A stretch of 17,109 bases of DNA. Origin: Rhizobacter sp. (lineage in GTDB: Bacteria; Pseudomonadota; Gammaproteobacteria; Burkholderiales; Burkholderiaceae_C). A model generated the notes under the pieces. That model did no database searches. It was not told the DNA's origin and saw only the letters and a list, made by a program, of their open reading frames with translations. The first letter of the stretch is position 1. Every line of letters begins with the position of its first letter. The stretch is taken from positions 1-17,109 of the forward strand of contig JANXVK010000579.1 of NCBI GenBank assembly GCA_025351675.1, in the 5' to 3' direction. The position numbers and the translations under genes were made by a program. Shown piece by piece: positions 10,122 through 17,109 of the stretch.

Positions 10122-10138
10122 GCTGGAACGGTTGATGC

Positions 10139-10606
10139 ATGCTGCACCTGCACATCAACGCATTTCCGGAGGGCCGCCACGTCAACGCGTTCAAGGAGTA
10201 TTACCAGCACCTGGTCGACGACGAGTTCGACAAGGCCGAGATCACGCGCACCTTCTACGAGGAATACATGGCGGTGGCCGACCTGTCGGCCGACTTCTAC
10301 ATCGAGACCGTCGATCTGGTGTTCCAGAAGTACGCGCTGCCGAGGGGCGAACTCACGTTCCGTGGCCGAACCGTCAACCCGGCGGCGATCCGCCGCACCG
10401 CGCTGGTCACGATCGAAGGCGAGCGTGACGACATCTGCGCGATCGGCCAGACCCTCGCCGCGCAAGACCTCGCGAGCAGCCTGCGCCCGTACATGCGCAC
10501 GCACTACGTGCAGCCGAACGTCGGCCACTACGGCGTGTTCAGCGGCAAGCGCTGGCAGAACTCGATCTACCCGCTGGTGCGGGATGTGATTCACATCTCG
10601 CAGTAA
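10139..10606 (+). pseudogene. phaZ: C-terminal remnant of an intracellular polyhydroxyalkanoate (PHB) depolymerase
   Basis: A 155-residue frame matching the C-terminal domain (PHB_depo_C type) of intracellular PhaZ, which hydrolyses stored polyhydroxybutyrate granules. Recognisable blocks are FYEEYMAVADLSADFYIETVDLVFQKYALPRGE (seen at about residues 40-72), RRTALVTIEGERDDICAIGQ (about 85-104) and VGHYGVFSGKRW (about 127-138). The catalytic Asp (in ERDD) and His (in GHYGVF) are kept. The family is about 400 residues, so some 250 N-terminal residues with the active-site nucleophile are missing. They are not upstream in any plus frame, since that DNA encodes the sigma factor on the other strand. 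A TGA lies in frame at 10133-10135, just before the ATG, and there is no Shine-Dalgarno. It is most likely a 3' remnant left by a deletion or insertion. Expression as a small protein cannot be excluded. Confidence 0.8.
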
Positions 10607-10612
10607 ATAGAG

Positions 10613-10674
10613 CCCCTGCTGCGGGGTACCGCAGCATCCCCCGAGGGGATGTCGGGCCCGCTTCGGGCGGCCCG
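10613..10674. terminator. Three consecutive hairpins between convergent units (terminator or REP-like element)
   Basis: Three stem-loops follow one another. Stem 1 is GCTGCGG/CCGCAGC (10618-10635, loop GGTA). Stem 2 is ATCCCC/GGGGAT (10636-10650, loop CGA). Stem 3 is CGGGC-CGC/GCG-GCCCG (10653-10674, one bulged C, with an alternative GCCCG/CGGGC fold). They lie between the phaZ remnant (stop 10604-10606) and the RND pump stop (10702-10704), where two transcripts meet. No T-tract is present. The pattern resembles GC-rich hairpin elements I recall in intergenic DNA of related Burkholderiales, so a dispersed repeat is possible. Confidence 0.5.
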
Positions 10675-10701
10675 GCGCTGGCCCTCGCTCCGGCCTTGGC
10701 C

Positions 10702-13700
10702 CTATTCCTTCGCCGCCGGCATGTGCTCCGGCATCGCACCACCGGCCACGTGCGGCTGTTCATGCGAAGCGAAGCGCCGCTTCGCCCACGCGCCGAGCTG
10801 CTCGACGTAGCTGTACAGCACCGGCACGACGATCAGCGTCAGCAAGGTCGAGGTGATCACACCGCCGATGATCGCGCGACCCATCGGCGCCTGGATCTCG
10901 CCGCCCTCGTCGAGTGCCAGCGCCATCGGCAGCATGCCGAAGATCATCGCGGCGGTCGTCATCATGATCGGGCGCATCCGCACCAGGCCGGCCTGGAGCA
11001 GCGATTCGGCCACGTTCAGGCCGGTGCGGCGCACATGGTTCGCATAGTCGACCAGCAGGATCGCGTTCTTCGTCACCAGCCCCATCAGCATCACCAGGCC
11101 GATCATCGAGAACAGGTTCAGCGTCGAGCCGGTCAGCAGCAGCGCGAGCATCACGCCGATCAGCGCCAGCGGCAGCGAGGCCATGATCGCGAACGGCTGC
11201 AGGAAGCTGCCAAACTGCGACGCCAGCACGATGTAGATGAAGATCACCGCCGCGGCCAGCGCCAGCAGCACGCCCTGGAACGCCTCGGCCTGATCCTTCG
11301 ACTGCCCGCCCATGTCGAAGCGGTAGCCGGGTGGCAGCACGGTCGCGTCGACGAGTCGCTTCACGTCGGCGCTGACGTCGCCGCTCGGCCGGCCGGTGGC
11401 GCCGGCATAGATCGCCTGGCGGCGTTGCAGGTCCTGGCGCTTGATGACCTCGGGGTTCACGACCGGCACGATGTCGGCCACGCGCGAGAGCGCGATCGGC
11501 GTGCCGTCTTTCGCGTACGCGACCGGCAGGTTGTCGAGCTGCGCGATGTTCTCGCGCATCGGCTGCGGCAGGCGCAGCTCGACCTCGACCTGCTCGCCGT
11601 CGGGTGCCGTCCAGTACGTCGCGACGTCGCCGTTGACGAAACTGCGCAGATTCGACGCGAGCAGCAAAGGCGTCAGGCCGAGTTCGCGCGCGGCATCGGC
11701 CTTGATGCGAACCGCGTAAGCGGGAAGGCCCGGCTTGACCGAGGTTTCGAGGTCGGTGATGCCCTTGATCTTCGACACCTTCTCCTGCAGCTTCAGCACC
11801 TCGCGGTCGAGCACGGCCGGGTCGGGGCCGAGCAGCGAGACGAAGATCGGCCGCTGGCCGAGCGACACATCGGCACCCGGGATCGGCGCGATGCCCTTGC
11901 GAATCGCCTGCTCGACCTGCTTCTGCGTGCGCTTGCGCTCGCCCGGCTTGAGCAGCTGGATCGTCAGCTGGCCGGCGTTGCGCGAGCCGCTGCCGGTGTC
12001 GCCGACGCTGGTCGAGATCATCCGCACCTCGGGCATCGCGCGCACCACCTCCTCGACCTGGCGCATCTTGTCGCTGCCACGCTCGAGGCTGGTGCCGACC
12101 GGCATGCGCACGTTCATGCGGATGTAGCTGTCGTCGGATTCGGGGATGAACTCGGTGCCGACCACCGTCGACAAGCCGAGCGCCGCGACGAAGCTGGCGA
12201 TCCCGGCCCACACCACCAGCCCGCGCGGCGTGATCGTCGCGAAGCGCAAGCGCCGCGGTGCCGAGGCCAGGCGCTGGCCGTTCGCATCGAACGGATGCCC
12301 CCAAGCCGGCAACGGCGGGAACCACACCTGATGCCGACGGCCACTGAAGACCCAGTGGATCAGCCGCTCGTAGAGGCCGTGCATCACGTCGAGCAGGCGA
12401 TCGGTGCCGCGCATCAGGTGGCCGATCACCGGCAGCTTGATCAACTTGTTGGTCGGCGGATCTTTCCAGATGCTCGACAGCATCGGGTCGAGCGTGAAGC
12501 TGACGAACAGGCTCACCAGCACCGCCACCGCCACCGTGATGCCGAACGGGAAGAAGAACTTGCCGATGATGCCCTTCATGAACGCGACCGGAATGAACAC
12601 CGCGCAGATCGCGAACGTGGTCGCCATCACCGCCATGCCGATCTCGTCGGTACCTTCGCGGGCGGCGGTGAAGTGATCCTTGCCCATGTTGACGTGGCGC
12701 ACGATGTTCTCGCGCACCACGATCGCGTCGTCGATCAGCAGGCCGATGCACAGGCTCAACGCCATCATCGTCATGAAATTGAGCGTGAAGCCGAACGCAT
12801 AGACCGCGATGAAGGCCGAGATCACCGCGATCGGCAATGTGAGGCCGGTGATGACCGTGCTGCGCCAGCTGTGCAGGAACAGGAACACGATCGCGATCGT
12901 CAGCAGCGCGCCTTCGATCAGCGTGCGCTTCACGCCCTGCAGCGAGTCCTTGACCCAGTCGCTGTCGGCGTAGACGAGCCGCAGCTCCACACCGGGCGGC
13001 AGCGTCTTGCGCAGCTCTTCGGTCGCGGCCTTGATGCCGTCGCCGGTCTCGACGATGTTGGCGTCTTGCTGCTTGTAGACGAAGAACGCGATCGAGGGCT
13101 GGCCGTCGACGCGCGCGATCGAATCGGCCTCGCGCTCGCGCTCGACCAGCTCGCCCAGGTCGCCCAAACGCACGACCAGGTTGCCGCGGTTCGCGACCAC
13201 CACGTCGGCGAACGCCTTCGGGTTCAGCACCTTGCCTTCGACCCGCACCAGCGCATCCTCTTTCGCGCTGCTGAGCAGGCCGACCGGCACGTCGGCGTTG
13301 GCGCGTTGCAGCGCCGCCGACACATCGGCCGGCGTCAGCTGGTAGGCGCGCAGGCGCTGCGGGTCGAGGTCGATGCGCACCTGGCGCGTCGTCATGCCGC
13401 CGACATCGACGCGCGCCACGCCGGCCACGCGCTCGATGCGCTTGCGCACCACCTGGTCGGCCAGCAGCGAGAGCTCGCGCGAGCTGCGGTCGGGCGCGAT
13501 CAGCGCGAGGTTGACGGTGGGCTGCGCGTTGTCGCCGTCGAAACGCGAGATGTAGGGCGCCTTCGCGTCACGCGGGAACGCCGGCTGCAGCGCCGACACC
13601 TTGTCGCGCACGTCTTGCACCGCGCGACTCATGTCGGCGCTCAGCTGAAACTCGACGACCGTCTCGCTGCGCCCTTCGACGCTGTTCGAGCGGATCATCT

Positions 13701-13932
13701 TGACGCCGGCGATGCCGTTCAGGCCGAGCTCGATCGGCCGCGTCAGCGAGGTCTCGATCGCCTCGGGCGAGGCGCCCGGGTAGGCGACGCTGACGAACAC
13801 GATCGGCGGCGAGATGTCGGGCAAGCGCTCGACGCGCAGCTGGTTGTACGAGAACAGGCCGAGCACGCACAGCGCGGCCATCACCATCGTCGCGAAGACG
13901 GGGTTGTTGATCGAGACGCGGGTGAACCACAT
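10702..13932 (-). CDS. RND-family efflux pump, inner-membrane permease (HAE1 type)
   Basis: 1076-residue proton-driven exporter forming the inner-membrane part of a tripartite efflux pump. It starts with the family sequence [18 protein letters not shown] (TM1), followed by [25 protein letters not shown], a first periplasmic domain (about 36-335), TM2-6, a second periplasmic domain (about 595-870) and the final TM bundle. Proton-relay residues are present: Asp401-Asp402 in [10 protein letters not shown] (TM4) and Lys955 in [12 protein letters not shown] (TM10). The paired Asp and general motifs indicate the drug/solvent-exporting HAE1 class, not the heavy-metal class; substrate is unknown. ATG 13932 is chosen over an upstream in-frame start at 14019, because it opens the conserved N-terminus and lies one base after the adaptor stop (TGA-C-ATG), which is classic coupling. 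An unusual linker of about 42 residues (530-571) lies between TM6 and TM7. Confidence 0.95.
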   Translation of the reverse strand: MWFTRVSINNPVFATMVMAALCVLGLFSYNQLRVERLPDISPPIVFVSVAYPGASPEAIETSLTRPIELGLNGIAGVKMIRSNSVEGRSETVVEFQLSADMSRAVQDVRDKVSALQPAFPRDAKAPYISRFDGDNAQPTVNLALIAPDRSSRELSLLADQVVRKRIERVAGVARVDVGGMTTRQVRIDLDPQRLRAYQLTPADVSAALQRANADVPVGLLSSAKEDALVRVEGKVLNPKAFADVVVANRGNLVVRLGDLGELVEREREADSIARVDGQPSIAFFVYKQQDANIVETGDGIKAATEELRKTLPPGVELRLVYADSDWVKDSLQGVKRTLIEGALLTIAIVFLFLHSWRSTVITGLTLPIAVISAFIAVYAFGFTLNFMTMMALSLCIGLLIDDAIVVRENIVRHVNMGKDHFTAAREGTDEIGMAVMATTFAICAVFIPVAFMKGIIGKFFFPFGITVAVAVLVSLFVSFTLDPMLSSIWKDPPTNKLIKLPVIGHLMRGTDRLLDVMHGLYERLIHWVFSGRRHQVWFPPLPAWGHPFDANGQRLASAPRRLRFATITPRGLVVWAGIASFVAALGLSTVVGTEFIPESDDSYIRMNVRMPVGTSLERGSDKMRQVEEVVRAMPEVRMISTSVGDTGSGSRNAGQLTIQLLKPGERKRTQKQVEQAIRKGIAPIPGADVSLGQRPIFVSLLGPDPAVLDREVLKLQEKVSKIKGITDLETSVKPGLPAYAVRIKADAARELGLTPLLLASNLRSFVNGDVATYWTAPDGEQVEVELRLPQPMRENIAQLDNLPVAYAKDGTPIALSRVADIVPVVNPEVIKRQDLQRRQAIYAGATGRPSGDVSADVKRLVDATVLPPGYRFDMGGQSKDQAEAFQGVLLALAAAVIFIYIVLASQFGSFLQPFAIMASLPLALIGVMLALLLTGSTLNLFSMIGLVMLMGLVTKNAILLVDYANHVRRTGLNVAESLLQAGLVRMRPIMMTTAAMIFGMLPMALALDEGGEIQAPMGRAIIGGVITSTLLTLIVVPVLYSYVEQLGAWAKRRFASHEQPHVAGGAMPEHMPAAKE

Positions 13933-13933
13933 G

Positions 13934-15100
13934 TCAGGACGCCTTGGCGGAGGCCGCGCTCGCGCTTGCGGCGGGCATGCCCGAACCGGCGCCCTTGGCG
14001 ACGATCTTCGCGGGCGCACCTTCTTTCAGCGTGTCGAAGCGTGCGGCCAGCACCTGCGCGTCAGGCGTCAGACCCTGTGTCACCTCGATCCGCCCGTTGG
14101 CCGCGTCACGCCGACCGGTGATCACGAGGCGACGCACCAGTGCGCCCTTCTCGATCGTCCAGACGAAGTCCTGGCCCGAGGCCTGCCCGACCGACGCGGC
14201 CGGGATCGTCAGGCGCTGCGACACGTCGTCGAGCGAGACCAGCGCGCTCGCGTACTGGCCCGCGCGAAACACCTCCTCCGGATTCGACAGCAGCACCACC
14301 ACGCGGATGCCGCGCGTGCCGGCCTCGGCCATCGGCGCGATCCGGTCGATGCGGCCTTCGACCGGTTGCGCCGCGCCTTCGACGCGCACCGCCAGCTTCT
14401 GCCCGGTCCGCAGCAGCGAGACCTGGTGCGTGCCGACGACGCCGGCCAGCTCCAGCTCCTTCAGGTCGACGATCGTCATCAGTTCCTGTTCGGCGCTGAC
14501 CTTCTCGCCGGACACGACATTGCGCCGGCCGATGACCCCGCTGATCGGCGCGACCAGCGCCGCCTCGCGGATGCCGAGCGCGGCTGTGCCGAGCTGCGCC
14601 TGGGCCGACTTCAGCTGCGCCCGCGTCGCCTCCAGCGTGGCGCGCGAGCTTTCCAGCGCGTTCGCCGAAATGAACTTCTGGTTCGCCAGGTCTTCGTTCG
14701 ACTTGTGCATCCGCTCGGCCTCGGCCATGCGTGCCCGCGCCGAATCGACGCCGGCCGAGCGCTCTGCCGCGCGACTTTGCAGATCGGCCAGGTCGATCGT
14801 GCCGAGCGACTGCCCGGCCTTGACGCGGCTGCCCTCGGCGACCGACAGGCTCAACAGCGTGCCCGAGGCCTTGGCGCGCACGACCGCCGTGCGCGGCGCC
14901 ATCAACGGCCCGGAGAACTCGATGCGCTCCGGCATCGCGGCCAGCAGCGGGCGCACGACCTCGGCCGGCGTGAACTCCAGTGTCACCTCGGGCTTTTTGT
15001 CCTTGCTGTCGTCCTTGCTCTTGGCGCGGATCGACACCCCTGCGGCGATGGCCACGACGATGATCGCGACCCCTCCGCCCACCAGCCACGGCTTGCGCAT
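13934..15100 (-). CDS. RND efflux periplasmic adaptor subunit (membrane fusion protein)
   Basis: 388-residue HlyD/AcrA-like adaptor that bridges an RND pump to an outer-membrane channel. One N-terminal membrane anchor is visible (about residues 5-24, LVGGGVAIIVVAIAAGVSI) with no lipobox Cys. A charged linker follows, then the lipoyl-type half-motif AKASGTLLSLSVAEGSRVKAGQSLGTID, a coiled-coil hairpin rich in Ala, Arg, Glu and Gln (about 97-165), the second lipoyl half with APISGVIGRRNVVSGEKV, and beta-barrel and membrane-proximal domains (for example PEEVFRAGQYASALVSL). ATG 15100 is supported by Shine-Dalgarno AAAGGA (complement of 15107-15112) at 6-nt spacing and by the anchor that starts immediately after. 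The frame stays open far upstream, but there it overlaps the MFS gene. It is one base from the RND start, so the two genes form an operon. No TolC-like gene is in the window. Confidence 0.94.
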   Translation of the reverse strand: MRKPWLVGGGVAIIVVAIAAGVSIRAKSKDDSKDKKPEVTLEFTPAEVVRPLLAAMPERIEFSGPLMAPRTAVVRAKASGTLLSLSVAEGSRVKAGQSLGTIDLADLQSRAAERSAGVDSARARMAEAERMHKSNEDLANQKFISANALESSRATLEATRAQLKSAQAQLGTAALGIREAALVAPISGVIGRRNVVSGEKVSAEQELMTIVDLKELELAGVVGTHQVSLLRTGQKLAVRVEGAAQPVEGRIDRIAPMAEAGTRGIRVVVLLSNPEEVFRAGQYASALVSLDDVSQRLTIPAASVGQASGQDFVWTIEKGALVRRLVITGRRDAANGRIEVTQGLTPDAQVLAARFDTLKEGAPAKIVAKGAGSGMPAASASAASAKAS

Positions 15101-15140
15101 CGGGCTTCCTTTCTGGTTGTTGCAACTGATTCCGGGCGAG

Positions 15141-15168
15141 AGTGTAGGCAAGGCCGATGACCGAACAA
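15141..15168 (-). promoter_or_regulatory. Candidate sigma-70 promoter for the adaptor-RND operon
   Basis: On the minus strand, TTGTTC (complement of 15163-15168) and TACACT (complement of 15141-15146) are separated by 16 nt. The -10 matches 4 of 6 consensus bases and the -35 matches 3 of 6. Transcription would start near 15134, giving a leader of about 34 nt before the adaptor ATG. It fits neatly in the 101-bp gap after the MFS gene. No obvious operator palindrome overlaps it. Confidence 0.45.
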
Positions 15169-15201
15169 TCCCCACTTGCGACGAACTGCAGATTGGGCAG
15201 G

Positions 15202-16407
15202 TCAGGCTGCCCCCGCGTGCGCCCGCCGGTCGAGCACGCCGGCGCGCGCCGCGCACAGCGCTGCGAGTGCCGCAGCACCGCTGGCGCCCCAGAACACCGC
15301 CGCGAAACCGTACGCCTCGCTGACGACGCCGCCGGCAATGCCGCCGATCACGCCCGACGCGCCGTAGCCGAGCAGCGTGTAGAGCGCCTGACCGCGCCCG
15401 CGCAGCCGGCCCGGAAAGTGCCGGTTGATCACGCCGATGCACGAGCTGTGCTGGGCCGCGAACGTGACGGCGTGGGTGCACTGCACCAGCACCAGCACCG
15501 CCGGCACGGTGCCGAACGCGGCGGTGACAGCGAAACGCAGCATCGAGACCAGCGCGGCGATCGTCAGCCAGGCGTGCGCCGAGCGCCGCGCCAGCCACGC
15601 GCCCTGGAACCAGAACCACGCCACCTCGGCCGCTACGCCCACTGCCCACACCAGCCCGACCGCCGTCTTGCTGTAGCCGAGCGAGACGAGGTAGAGCGAG
15701 AAGAACGCGTACAAGCTGGTGTGCGCCAGCACCGTGAAGAACACGCCGGCGAAGAACCAGGCGACGACCGGCTGGCGCAGCACCGCGAGCGCGCCGGGGC
15801 CGGTGTCGCTGGTGTGCGGTGCCTCGGCCACGATCGGCAGGCGGTGCGCGGCGACGAGCAGGCCGCCGAGCAGCGCCACCGTCAACCACGGAAACGCCTG
15901 CACGCCGATCGCCTGCAGCAGCGCACCGGCGCCGACCACCGTGACGATGAAGCCGATCGAGCCCCACACCCGAACGCGGCCGTAGCGGCCGGCGTCGAGC
16001 ACGGCGCCGCGGCTGACCGAATGCGCGAGCGCGGCCTCGCTCATCGGGATCACGCCGGCAGTGCAGACGAACAGCGCCACCGTCACCGCCGCGACCCAGC
16101 CATGGTGCGACGACGCAAAGAACCCGAGCGCACAGACCAGCGCCAGCGCCACCGCGAGCCGGAGCAGTTGCGTGCGCCGGCCGGTGTGGTCGGCGAGCCA
16201 GCCCCAGGCGTAGGGGCTGAACAGGCGCGTCGAGCTCTGCAGCGACGCGAGCGCGCCGATCGCCAGCGTGCTGAAGCCCAGATGCTGGAACCACAACGGC
16301 GCGTAGGTGCCGAACAGCCCGGCGTACGCGAAGTACGCGAACGAAACGGTGCTGAACGCGAACAGCGTGCCGCGCGCCGGCGCGGCATGGGCCTGCGCCG
16401 CGGTCAT
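15202..16407 (-). CDS. MFS transporter, HcaT / phenylpropionate-permease-like (MFS_1-like)
   Basis: 401-residue inner-membrane carrier with about 12 predicted hydrophobic segments. The N-terminus, SFAYFAYAGLFGTYAPLWFQHLG, matches the bacterial HcaT/PPP-like MFS group. The loop 2-3 signature GWLADHTGRR is at residues 69-78, and an RGRGQALYTLLGYGASGVIGG block lies in the C-terminal half. Members are putative aromatic-acid or nucleoside-type permeases; the substrate here cannot be read from sequence. ATG 16405-16407 lies 7 bp after the chorismate synthase stop, so the gene is likely translated from the aroC transcript; the Shine-Dalgarno is weak. The following adaptor-RND pair has its own probable promoter. 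Whether transport relates to aromatic metabolism (aroC neighbour) is open. Confidence 0.88.
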   Translation of the reverse strand: MTAAQAHAAPARGTLFAFSTVSFAYFAYAGLFGTYAPLWFQHLGFSTLAIGALASLQSSTRLFSPYAWGWLADHTGRRTQLLRLAVALALVCALGFFASSHHGWVAAVTVALFVCTAGVIPMSEAALAHSVSRGAVLDAGRYGRVRVWGSIGFIVTVVGAGALLQAIGVQAFPWLTVALLGGLLVAAHRLPIVAEAPHTSDTGPGALAVLRQPVVAWFFAGVFFTVLAHTSLYAFFSLYLVSLGYSKTAVGLVWAVGVAAEVAWFWFQGAWLARRSAHAWLTIAALVSMLRFAVTAAFGTVPAVLVLVQCTHAVTFAAQHSSCIGVINRHFPGRLRGRGQALYTLLGYGASGVIGGIAGGVVSEAYGFAAVFWGASGAAALAALCAARAGVLDRRAHAGAA

Positions 16408-16414
16408 CGGCGCG

Positions 16415-17109
16415 TCAAGCCTGCGCGGATGGTCGTGCAGGCGCTTGGGCCGGAATCGGCGCGGTCGCGACCCTCACGTCGCCGCACTGCGCGCGCAGGC
16501 GCAGCGCATGATCCATCAGCACGAGTGCCAGCATCGCCTCGGCGATCGGCGTCGCGCGGATGCCGACGCAGGGGTCGTGGCGGCCGAAGGTCTCGACCAC
16601 CGCCGGCTGGCCCGCGAGATCGATCGACTGGCGCGGGCTGCGGATCGAACTCGTCGGCTTGATCGCGATGCTGACGGAGATGTCCTGCCCGGTCGAGATG
16701 CCGCCCGACACGCCGCCCGCGTTGTTGGTCGAGAAGCCCTCGGGCGTCATCTCGTCGCCGTGCGTCGTGCCGCGCTGCGCCACGCTCGCGAAGCCGGCGC
16801 CGATCTCGACGCCCTTGACCGCGTTGATGCCCATCATGACCTTCGCGATGTCGGCATCGAGCTTGTCGAACAGCGGCTCGCCCAAGCCCACGGGCACGTT
16901 GCGCGCACCGACGAAGATGCGCGCGCCGCACGAATCGCCGGCCTTGCGCAACTCGTCCATCCAGGCCTCGAGGCGCGGGATGTCGCTCACGTTCGCGGCG
17001 AAGAACGGGTTGTTCGGGATGTGATCGAGCGACTCGAACGGGATCGCAATCTCGCCGATCTGCGTCATGTGGCCGATGAAGGTGGTGCCGTACTTCAGCT
17101 TGAGCCACT
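16415..17109 (-). CDS. aroC: Chorismate synthase, C-terminal part (5' end outside window)
   Basis: Last enzyme of the shikimate pathway. It converts 5-enolpyruvylshikimate-3-phosphate to chorismate with reduced FMN, in the cytoplasm. The visible 230 residues run from [18 protein letters not shown] to the stop at 16415-16417. Family signatures are [45 protein letters not shown] (FMN/substrate loop), GGISTGQDI and [17 protein letters not shown]. The full protein is about 360 residues, so about one third is missing to the right. The frame is open to the window edge, so the internal ATG at 17066-17068 is not the start. The Ala/Pro-rich C-terminal tail is ordinary for this group. The MFS gene follows at 7 bp. 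Confidence 0.96.
   Translation of the reverse strand, partial: WLKLKYGTTFIGHMTQIGEIAIPFESLDHIPNNPFFAANVSDIPRLEAWMDELRKAGDSCGARIFVGARNVPVGLGEPLFDKLDADIAKVMMGINAVKGVEIGAGFASVAQRGTTHGDEMTPEGFSTNNAGGVSGGISTGQDISVSIAIKPTSSIRSPRQSIDLAGQPAVVETFGRHDPCVGIRATPIAEAMLALVLMDHALRLRAQCGDVRVATAPIPAQAPARPSAQA

Noticed and set aside
13933..14019. Earlier start for the RND gene at 14019
   Set aside because: It would add 29 Arg/Pro-rich residues before the conserved [11 protein letters not shown] start and overlap the end of the adaptor gene.
10696..14121. Plus-strand open frame of 1141 codons opposite the RND and adaptor genes
   Set aside because: Its translation is dominated by His, Arg, Asp and Gln without any domain; it is an antisense shadow caused by high GC. 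The minus strand encodes unmistakable RND sequence.
15101..16294. Upstream extension of the adaptor frame as one 786-residue protein
   Set aside because: The extra part is the out-of-frame shadow of the MFS gene. The adaptor has its own Shine-Dalgarno and anchor starting at 15100.

Overview
The window is GC-rich (roughly two thirds G+C by eye), with codons ending mostly in G or C. Its housekeeping genes (glycine decarboxylase, L-serine dehydratase, chorismate synthase) and a PHB-depolymerase fragment have sequences typical of Betaproteobacteria, most likely a Burkholderiales organism of the Rubrivivax/Leptothrix/Roseateles type. That placement rests on sequence style and family recognition, not on a search.

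Layout. (1) 1-2787, plus strand: the 3' half of gcvP, followed 3 bp later by a complete sdaA. Together they serve glycine cleavage and serine deamination. (2) 2788-10138: a block that looks accessory. It holds a small outer-membrane beta-barrel gene, a large lipoprotein gene (two Ig-like domains, then an NHL-type propeller), about 580 bp without a recognisable gene, and a membrane-anchored Ser/Thr kinase with a TPR-like periplasmic part. Convergent with the kinase is an ECF-type sigma factor of the family that usually accompanies such kinases. (3) 10139-10606: only the C-terminal part of an intracellular PHB depolymerase, with the nucleophile-bearing part missing. It sits exactly at the edge of block 2. 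(4) 10613-10674: a run of three hairpins that separates convergent transcription units. (5) 10702-17109, minus strand: read in transcription order from the right, a 3'-partial view of aroC, an MFS transporter of the HcaT/PPP-like type, then a periplasmic adaptor and an RND pump with a promoter of their own.

How the genes may work together. gcvP and sdaA form one catabolic unit (glycine to a one-carbon unit, serine to pyruvate). The adaptor and RND pump form two parts of a tripartite efflux system; no outer-membrane channel or local regulator is in view. The most interesting part is block 2. The sigma factor lacks the usual acidic stretch in region 2.2 and has a Thr-Thr pair there. This resembles ECF sigma factors activated by Thr phosphorylation by a neighbouring kinase (the Vibrio parahaemolyticus PknT/EcfP case). 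The barrel and propeller lipoprotein are candidate envelope-located sensors or outputs of that pair; this last link is inference from proximity only.
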